A stretch of DNA of 5,982 nucleotides, from the NCBI GenBank assembly GCA_945645715.1, contig CALZFJ010000136.1, positions 1-5,982 of the forward strand. Reading direction: 5' to 3'. Below the pieces are notes generated by a model. The model made no database searches. It was not told the DNA's origin and saw only the letters and a program-made list of their open reading frames with translations. A program made the translations under genes and the position numbers. Source of the DNA: an uncultured Prevotellaceae bacterium (lineage in GTDB: Bacteria > Bacteroidota > Bacteroidia > Bacteroidales > Muribaculaceae). This document shows, in pieces, positions 1 through 5,982 of this stretch; position 1 is the stretch's first letter, and the number at the start of each line of letters is the position of its first letter.

Positions 1-631
1 TCTTGAAGTCGCGTTCCACCAAATGCGCGAATTCGAAGAAAATATCCTCATTGCGCGAACGCTTTCGGTGTGCGAGGTCATCGGGATTATATATTTCCAT
101 CAACTTATATAGTATCGCCCTGAGCACATTCTGCACTATCTGCCGCTTGTGCTTACCATGCTCGGTGCGGACAATGTGCCACAGAAAGGCGTGGAATTGT
201 TGCAAGCAATGCGAATCAGCATCCGACAGCTCTACCACAGGATTCTCTCTCGTTCCAAACATCACCGGGAGGAGCGCGTGAATATCGGGCAACAGCTCAT
301 TGGCGAAATTCAGGCTCACACCAAGGAAAATGGCATGGATATCGTCGCTCGGAGTGATTCCGTGTAGCGTAATGTTGGGCATAAGGGCTATGAGGCAGTC
401 GGGTGCAATATCGTAGTGGTTTACGTCGATGTGCACCGTAGCTTTTCCACGCGTACAGAGCGCAAAAAGCGGCATCTCAAGTCGGAACAGGTAATCATGC
501 AGCTTCGGGATATCCAGAGTATCAAAAATGCACAAGTCATTATCAAATGACTCCTTCCCCATACTTTGAAGGTAGTCCACATCTAAGTGCTTGAAAGCAT
601 CGGGAGCATTATGGTCGTTGACTTCTTTCAT
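1..631 (-). CDS. AraC-family transcriptional regulator, N-terminal part (C-terminus beyond the left edge)
   Basis: The frame stays open from the ATG at 631 to the left edge, giving 210 codons. Residues 50-106 look like the cupin-type sensor fold of AraC regulators (RGKATVHIDV, then the hydrophobic stretch DCLIALMPNITLHG). Residues 139-184 are a helical linker with the pattern QNVLRAILYKLMEIYN. Residues 193-210 (NEDIFFEFAHLVERDFK) match the segment that, in Bacteroidales AraC proteins, comes just before the two helix-turn-helix motifs. The HTH itself would lie outside the window, so DNA binding is inferred from family resemblance. The family is usually about 280-300 residues, so roughly 80-90 are missing. 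ATG 631 is the first start after an in-frame stop at 647-649. The gene is divergent from the membrane-protein gene and has its own candidate promoter. The ligand and target genes cannot be told from the sequence. Confidence 0.85.
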   Translation of the reverse strand, partial: MKEVNDHNAPDAFKHLDVDYLQSMGKESFDNDLCIFDTLDIPKLHDYLFRLEMPLFALCTRGKATVHIDVNHYDIAPDCLIALMPNITLHGITPSDDIHAIFLGVSLNFANELLPDIHALLPVMFGTRENPVVELSDADSHCLQQFHAFLWHIVRTEHGKHKRQIVQNVLRAILYKLMEIYNPDDLAHRKRSRNEDIFFEFAHLVERDFK

Positions 632-672
632 CTTTAAGTATTCCGTTTAGTTCTTCGTGCCACAAGGCATCA

Positions 673-704
673 CAAAATTACCAAAAAATTACGTGTATTT
701 AAAA
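673..704 (-). promoter_or_regulatory. Candidate promoter of the AraC-family gene
   Basis: Read on the minus strand, TAATTTTG (673-680) fits the Bacteroidetes -7 box TAnnTTTG exactly. It is preceded, after a 20-bp spacer, by TTTT (701-704), a weak version of the -33 TTTG. Transcription would start near 666, leaving a leader of about 35 nt before ATG 631. The -7 match is good and the -33 match is poor. Confidence 0.45.
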
Positions 705-763
705 ATTTCCAAGTAAAAAAGGAACTATTTGACCTGAAAAAATGCAATTTTCCCCACTCGGAT

Positions 764-795
764 ATTGCGCATATAAAATTAAATGCCTATATTTG
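764..795 (+). promoter_or_regulatory. Bacteroidetes-type promoter (ATTG / TATATTTG)
   Basis: TATATTTG at 788-795 is a perfect TAnnTTTG -7 box, followed by GCA as in many Bacteroidales promoters. ATTG at 764-767 gives a -33 element with a 20-bp spacer. The arrangement GATATTG, about 20 bp, TATATTTGCA also occurs in front of the beta-galactosidase gene at 3326-3361. Transcription should start near 802. The next downstream element is the terminator-like hairpin at 837-881, and the nearest gene start is ATG 1126, so the product is either a short RNA or a leader of about 325 nt for the membrane-protein mRNA. Confidence 0.6.
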
Positions 796-801
796 CATCA
801 T

Positions 802-882
802 ATTTGGATAATACTTTTTCTATACAGATTCTATTCAAAACAAACAGGCCCAACTCGTGAGAGCAGGGCTTGCTTTGTTTTA
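802..882 (+). ncRNA. Candidate small RNA of about 80 nt
   Basis: This interval is defined only by a promoter match (764-795) and a strong terminator-like hairpin ending in a T-rich tract (837-881). The first 35 nt are A/T-rich and unstructured by eye; the 3' half is the hairpin. No known RNA family is recognised. The alternative is that the hairpin attenuates a longer transcript into the membrane-protein gene, or ends transcripts unrelated to this promoter. The transcript ends are estimates from promoter geometry. Confidence 0.25.
837..881. terminator. Bidirectional intrinsic-terminator-like hairpin with GTGA loop
   Basis: The arms 837-851 and 866-881 pair almost completely: AAAACAAA (837-844) with TTTGTTTT (874-881), CAG (845-847) with TTG (870-872, one G-U), GCCC (848-851) with GGGC (866-869), with C873 the only bulge. 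After a 2x2 internal loop, CTC (854-856) pairs with GAG (861-863) around a GTGA loop of GNRA type. The GC core is flanked by A-rich and T-rich arms, so on either strand the core is followed by a U-rich tract, as expected of a bidirectional terminator. The 14 bases between the GCCC and GGGC arms contain the inner stem. Confidence 0.6.
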
Positions 883-1024
883 TGCCTCTTGTGCTATTTT
901 CCCGGCATTGTGCCATCAATCAAAAACAGGACAATAAAGGAAACTAAATTTTGCAAAAGCAGCTGTATATGCAAAAAATGGCAAAAAAATCGGCTCGGGT
1001 GGTGACAAATTGAGCGATATTTTG

Positions 1025-1032
1025 TAAATTCG
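1025..1032 (+). promoter_or_regulatory. Possible -7 box for the membrane-protein gene
   Basis: TAAATTCG differs from TAnnTTTG at one position, the same T-to-C change as in the helicase promoter candidate (TATCTTCG). I see no clear -33 TTG at the right distance. If used, transcription would start near 1039, only a few bases before the hairpin at 1045-1090. Confidence 0.25.
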
Positions 1033-1044
1033 CAAAACGAATAA

Positions 1045-1090
1045 TTCTGCACGAAGATGAATTTGCGACATTGACGTCGTCTTCGCAGAA
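1045..1090 (+). promoter_or_regulatory. Structured 5' leader hairpin upstream of the membrane-protein gene
   Basis: Three stacked helices share one uninterrupted 3' arm. TTCTGC (1045-1050) pairs with GCAGAA (1085-1090), GAAGA (1053-1057) with TCTTC (1080-1084), and CGAC (1066-1069) with GTCG (1076-1079). The 5' arm has a 2-nt bulge (AC) and an 8-nt bulge, and the apical loop is ATTGAC. That is 15 base pairs within 46 nt, ending 35 nt before ATG 1126. There is no T-tract, so it is not a terminator. A five-codon ORF (ATG 1057, stop 1072-1074) lies inside it. No known riboswitch or ribosomal-protein leader is recognised. Confidence 0.4.
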
Positions 1091-1125
1091 GAAACTATTG
1101 ATAACTAACAGCTTTTTATTAGGAT

Positions 1126-1590
1126 ATGAAACCACTGACCAACATACTTTTAGTAGCCTATCTCGTGGTCTATTGCTTCTTGCCGTTTTTCGACGTTGCG
1201 CTCGACGGCAGCTGGAGCGGACTTAAATATACAGCCGAAACCATTTCAAATGCCGAGAGCCTGCTCAATGAGCTATTTGCCTTGCTGCCTTTTGCTGTGG
1301 GATTTGGTGCCATTGCCATCAATTGCATGAAAAACCGCTACTGGGGTCTGGCAGTTGCTCTGTGCATCTGCGCCGGACTGTATTTCTATATCGATGCCCG
1401 CGACTTCATTCACATTCAGATGCCGCAATTCTATGCCATCAAATCGCTCGGCTTCGGTTTCAACATTGGCTATTATCTGCTGATAGCGGCTCTCGTGTCG
1501 GCACTGCTGTCGGTGTTACCCTTCTCTTTCAATAAATTCCTGGCACGCGAAATCCGCACACTCCGCAGCAAGGGCGATGCCAAGGAGTGA
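1126..1590 (+). CDS. Small four-helix membrane protein of unknown function
   Basis: The 154-residue product is strongly hydrophobic, with four predicted membrane segments at about residues 5-27, 47-67, 72-90 and 112-135. Basic residues lie in the short loop between helices 2 and 3 (K69, R71) and in the C-terminal tail (K137, R141, R144, K149). This suggests that both termini and that loop face the cytoplasm. The extracytoplasmic loops (28-46 and 91-111) carry acidic and aromatic residues. There is no cleavable signal peptide, lipobox or enzymatic motif. The start is fixed by an in-frame TAG at 1120-1122, immediately upstream; AGGA at 1121-1124 is too close to act as a normal ribosome binding site. 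The protein matches no family I can name. It is transcribed alone, converging on the helicase gene 54 bp downstream. Codon composition resembles the flanking genes, which supports it being real. Confidence 0.75.
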   Translation: MKPLTNILLVAYLVVYCFLPFFDVALDGSWSGLKYTAETISNAESLLNELFALLPFAVGFGAIAINCMKNRYWGLAVALCICAGLYFYIDARDFIHIQMPQFYAIKSLGFGFNIGYYLLIAALVSALLSVLPFSFNKFLAREIRTLRSKGDAKE

Positions 1591-1607
1591 CTTCTAAAGC
1601 ATCAAGT

Positions 1608-1661
1608 CTTCCACCTATTGCCACTCAAGGCCGCGGCCTTCCACCTATTGCCACTCAAGGC
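1608..1661. repeat. 24-bp direct repeat (30-bp period) duplicating the helicase stop region
   Basis: Positions 1608-1631 and 1638-1661 are identical over 24 bp and are separated by 6 bp. On the minus strand the right-hand copy encodes the helicase C-terminus LEWQ and its TAG stop. The left-hand copy lies downstream and stays in frame because the period is 30 bp: reading past the stop gives VEGRG, then LEWQ and a second TAG at 1615-1617. The junction forms a 14-bp perfect palindrome, AAGGCCGCGGCCTT (1627-1640), which can fold with a CGCG loop. There is no T-tract, so it is at best a poor terminator. Confidence 0.9.
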
Positions 1662-3084
1662 GTGAATTGATGAGATACACATGCCCGGTGGCTCGCGTGA
1701 GTGCGGTGTAGAGCCAGCGATAGAAATCGAGGGTGAGCATGGCATCGTCGGGAATAGCTCCCATGTCGATAAACACATTCTTCCATTGTCCGCCCTGTGC
1801 CTTGTGGCAAGTGACGGTGTAGCCATATTTCACTTGAAGGGCATTGAAAAATCCATTTTTCTTCAGCGCACGGTAGCGGGCACGCTTGTCGCCCGGCAAT
1901 TCCTGCTGCACCTGCATGAAAAGCTTCTCATTCTGCTCGCGTGTGAGAGCCGGAGCATCGGTGGTGAGCGCATCGAGCACCACACGGGCATCAAGCTCCA
2001 CCTCATGGTCGGGGAAATCGAGGGTTACGCGGGCAAAGCGGAAGCCGTAAGCCTCCTCGGTGCCGCTCACGCGCGATACCCGTGCCACATCGCCATTGGC
2101 TATGAAATCTATTTCGTCGTAATCCTCACTCCAATAGTAGTTGTTCTTCGCCACAAGCAGCAAGTCGCCGCTCACAAGCTCATCTTCGCGATAAAGCACC
2201 TGGTTGCGCACACCCAAATTGAAAAGAGTGGCACGGCGGTTGCTTCGGGTGATGATAATGGTTTCGCCTATTCCGTCGCGGTCGTAACAATCGCTGATGG
2301 TTTCGAGCAGGAACTCGCTCGACAGCATCTCGATGTCGCTGAATCCCGTGAGGCTCAGTCGCGGTGCCTGCAAAGCGGCAATCTTGCCCGACCGCAAGGC
2401 TGCAATGGCATTGCGCAAACGGGTGGCATTGCACAGCACCCCCGAGTCGCTGCCTTGCCTCACCACATCGGTGAGCGTGAAGCGATACACACCAAGCCCG
2501 TAGGCACTGAGCACGCCTGAATCGAGAGCCGGACTCTCGTCGAAACCCACCGGCGGCAGCTGGGCGGTATCACCAAGGAGGATAAGGCGGCAGTTGGTTC
2601 CCGAATACACATAGTGCACAAGGTCGTCGAGCAGGCGCCCCGTGCCAAACGCCACAGCATCGGCTGAGGAATTGCCCACCATCGACGCCTCATCTACGAT
2701 GAAAAAAGTGTCGGTATGCTTGTTGTCGGCTATCCCGAAGTTGCCATATTCGGGCGAATAGCTTTTCTGCCGGTAGATTTTGCGGTGAATGGTGTAGGCA
2801 GGGCATTGCGAATAAGCCGAGAACACCTTTGCCGCACGCCCGGTAGGGGCAAGAAGCACCGTCTTGCGATTAATGTGATGTAGGGTGCGCACCAGTGCAC
2901 CGGTCATCGATGTTTTTCCCGTTCCGGCGTAGCCATTGAGCAGAAACACCGAGTCGCTTGGCGAGGTGAGGCAAAAGCGTGCAAAAGCGGCAATGAGGGT
3001 GGTCTGCGCCTCATTTGGGGCGTAGTCGAGAAAACCCATCATCAGTTCTCCGAATTTCATCAAATGGCTATCATCGTGTTGCAT
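1645..3084 (-). CDS. RecD2/Dda-like superfamily 1 ATP-dependent DNA helicase
   Basis: The 479-residue product carries the ordered motifs of SF1B helicases (numbering from ATG 3084): a Q-like NEAQ at 24-27, Walker A GYAGTGKT (51-58), motif Ia LLAPTGRAA (77-85), Walker B FIVDEASM (128-135), motif III GDTAQLPPVG (171-180), VVRQ (207-210), ITRSNRRA (278-285), motif V TCHKAQGGQW (425-434) and motif VI LYTALTRAT (458-466). It lacks the long N-terminal extension of classical RecD2 and matches the short RecD-like ATPases of about 470 residues common in Bacteroidales. It should unwind DNA 5' to 3' using ATP in repair or replication; the exact role is not known. The frame stays open up to an ATG at 3156, but that codon lies upstream of the probable transcription start and adds 24 residues with no family resemblance, so ATG 3084 is preferred. 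All motifs look intact. Confidence 0.9.
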   Translation of the reverse strand: MQHDDSHLMKFGELMMGFLDYAPNEAQTTLIAAFARFCLTSPSDSVFLLNGYAGTGKTSMTGALVRTLHHINRKTVLLAPTGRAAKVFSAYSQCPAYTIHRKIYRQKSYSPEYGNFGIADNKHTDTFFIVDEASMVGNSSADAVAFGTGRLLDDLVHYVYSGTNCRLILLGDTAQLPPVGFDESPALDSGVLSAYGLGVYRFTLTDVVRQGSDSGVLCNATRLRNAIAALRSGKIAALQAPRLSLTGFSDIEMLSSEFLLETISDCYDRDGIGETIIITRSNRRATLFNLGVRNQVLYREDELVSGDLLLVAKNNYYWSEDYDEIDFIANGDVARVSRVSGTEEAYGFRFARVTLDFPDHEVELDARVVLDALTTDAPALTREQNEKLFMQVQQELPGDKRARYRALKKNGFFNALQVKYGYTVTCHKAQGGQWKNVFIDMGAIPDDAMLTLDFYRWLYTALTRATGHVYLINSRLEWQ

Positions 3085-3145
3085 CGGTCTAATCAATTTC
3101 GAGTGCTTCAAAAGAGCTTTGAGTGGTAAAATTACTACAAAGGTG

Positions 3146-3177
3146 CGAAGATACAAAATGAAAACCGGAATTTTTCA
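3146..3177 (-). promoter_or_regulatory. Candidate promoter of the helicase gene
   Basis: On the minus strand TATCTTCG (3146-3153), followed by CACC, is one base from the -7 consensus TAnnTTTG. It resembles the TATCTTTGCACC seen at many Bacteroidales promoters. The -33 region near 3174-3177 shows only a weak match. Transcription would begin near 3139, about 55 nt before ATG 3084. This argues against the upstream ATG at 3156. Confidence 0.5.
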
Positions 3178-3232
3178 GATTAGCAAGCAGAATCACTCTT
3201 AAATCTACCTATGACCAAAGGAAAACACGTCA

Positions 3233-3267
3233 CGTGGAGGAGATGATAATTTTCACTACCCTCCATG
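3233..3267. other. Inverted repeat of 8 bp with 19-nt loop
   Basis: CGTGGAGG (3233-3240) pairs with CCTCCATG (3260-3267) with one G-U pair and a 19-nt AT-rich spacer. There is no following T-tract. It could be a protein-binding dyad upstream of the beta-galactosidase promoter or chance. Confidence 0.2.
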
Positions 3268-3288
3268 CGCAATATTCTGTCATTAATT

Positions 3289-3314
3289 GGAAAAATATTG
3301 CCAATATTGTTTTT
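3289..3314. promoter_or_regulatory. AT-rich dyad upstream of the beta-galactosidase promoter, possible operator
   Basis: AATATTG (3294-3300) and CAATATT (3302-3308) form a perfect 7-bp inverted repeat around a single C. With G3309 bulged out, the symmetry extends by an A-run on the left and a T-run on the right. The centre lies about 65 bp before the expected transcription start and about 30 bp before the -33 element, a typical place for an activator site. No regulator can be assigned. As an RNA hairpin it would be weak because the stem is nearly all A-T. Confidence 0.35.
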
Positions 3315-3327
3315 GTAAGTTTATAGA

Positions 3328-3359
3328 TATTGATTTTGACGGAAAAATAGCTATATTTG
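3328..3359 (+). promoter_or_regulatory. Promoter of the beta-galactosidase gene (TATTG / TATATTTG)
   Basis: TATATTTG at 3352-3359 fits the Bacteroidetes -7 consensus perfectly and is followed by GCA. TATTG at 3328-3332 supplies the -33 TTG with a 19-bp spacer. Transcription should start near 3366, giving a leader of about 68 nt before ATG 3434. The layout nearly repeats that of the promoter at 764-795. Confidence 0.7.
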
Positions 3360-3404
3360 CACTCGGAAAATTAATAGCTAACTCTAATAGCAATTGAAAA
3401 AACG

Positions 3405-3433
3405 ATGTTTACTAATTTTCAACCAAAAAAACG

Positions 3434-3437
<4 letters not shown>
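3405..3437 (+). CDS. Possible ten-codon leader peptide overlapping the beta-galactosidase start
   Basis: ATG 3405 opens MFTNFQPKKR and ends at TGA 3435-3437, which overlaps the beta-galactosidase ATG 3434 as ATGA. Both start codons follow the same string AAAAAACG (ATG at 3405 and at 3434, 29 bp apart). The small ORF therefore has an initiation context as good as the real gene's. The overlap is of the type that gives translational coupling by terminating and reinitiating ribosomes. The peptide has no recognised motif and no codon-run suggesting attenuation. It may be chance in an A-rich leader. Confidence 0.3.

Positions 3438-5982
<2,545 letters not shown>

Larger units (their letters stand above)
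632..1125. other. Divergent intergenic region, 494 bp
   Basis: This AT-rich stretch separates the divergent AraC-type and membrane-protein genes. It holds a minus-strand promoter candidate (673-704), a good plus-strand promoter candidate (764-795), a strong hairpin at 837-881, a weak -7-like box at 1025-1032 and a second hairpin at 1045-1090. The open frames across it (742-1005 plus, 944-1135 minus) have low-complexity, cysteine-rich compositions and overlap these signals, so they are not called as genes. Between 882 and 1020 I see only A/T runs and a tiny GGCA-TTG-TGCC inverted repeat near 904-914. Confidence 0.6.
3085..3433. other. Divergent intergenic region between the helicase and beta-galactosidase genes
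   Basis: This 349-bp AT-rich stretch separates two divergently transcribed genes. The left part holds the helicase leader and its promoter candidate (3146-3177). The right part holds an AT-rich dyad (3289-3314), the beta-galactosidase promoter (3328-3359) and a possible leader ORF (3405-3437). Between them, 3180-3285 shows only a modest inverted repeat at 3233-3267. AATAGC occurs three times around the promoter and leader (3346, 3373, 3386), the first two extended to AATAGCTA. No additional gene is supported. Confidence 0.6.

Noticed and set aside
1..631. AraC-type gene as the regulator of the beta-galactosidase
   Set aside because: It is about 2.8 kb away with two unrelated genes in between, and no shared binding site was found by eye.
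742..1005. Plus-strand open frame of 87 codons in the intergenic region
   Set aside because: Composition is unlike a protein (many C, K, Y with no domain pattern), it begins inside a promoter candidate and runs through the terminator-like hairpin.
944..1135. Minus-strand open frame of 63 codons
   Set aside because: It overlaps the start of the membrane-protein gene and the leader hairpin, and shows no recognisable features.
1627..1640. GC-rich palindrome between convergent genes as an intrinsic terminator
   Set aside because: It can fold, but no T-tract follows on either strand; it is better explained as the junction of the direct repeat.
1681..2520. Long plus-strand open frame (279 codons) opposite the helicase gene
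   Set aside because: It is antisense to a complete helicase with all motifs; such long antisense frames come from codon bias in GC-moderate coding DNA. No upstream start signals or domains were seen.
3085..3156. Upstream start of the helicase at ATG 3156
   Set aside because: The extra 24 residues have no family resemblance, and the ATG falls upstream of the probable transcription start set by TATCTTCG at 3146-3153.

Overview
The window looks like chromosomal DNA from a gut-type Bacteroidales bacterium, probably Muribaculaceae or a Prevotella relative. Three things point there. The helicase and the beta-galactosidase closely resemble Bacteroidales families as I remember them. Start codons lack consistent Shine-Dalgarno sequences and sit in A-rich contexts. 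Several intergenic stretches carry the Bacteroidetes sigma-type promoter (a -33 TTG and a -7 TAnnTTTG about 19-20 bp apart). The genus is inference; no rRNA or other marker gene is present.

Layout from left to right: (1) the N-terminal 210 codons of an AraC-family regulator on the minus strand, running off the left edge before its HTH domain; (2) a 494-bp intergenic region with a divergent promoter pair, a strong bidirectional terminator-like hairpin and a second structured hairpin just upstream of the next gene; (3) a small four-helix membrane protein of unknown function on the plus strand; (4) a 54-bp convergent gap containing most of a 24-bp direct repeat that duplicates the last codons and stop of the next gene; (5) a RecD2/Dda-like superfamily 1 DNA helicase on the minus strand; (6) a 349-bp divergent intergenic region with a promoter for each flanking gene, an AT-rich dyad and a possible leader peptide; (7) a secreted GH2 LacZ-type beta-galactosidase on the plus strand, cut by the right edge after 849 codons.

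The four main genes do not form an operon: orientations are minus, plus, minus, plus, and each has its own upstream region. The beta-galactosidase probably works in the periplasm on galactosides from diet or host glycans. The AraC-type protein could regulate a neighbour, but nothing here ties it to the beta-galactosidase. The helicase looks like a housekeeping DNA-repair or replication enzyme.

I found no phage, IS element, CRISPR array, tRNA or rRNA, and no convincing new multi-gene system. The observations most worth a second look are non-coding: a possible short RNA made of a promoter followed about 40 bp later by a terminator hairpin; a ten-codon upstream ORF whose stop overlaps the beta-galactosidase start as ATGA; a structured leader before the membrane-protein gene; and the in-frame duplication of the helicase stop region.
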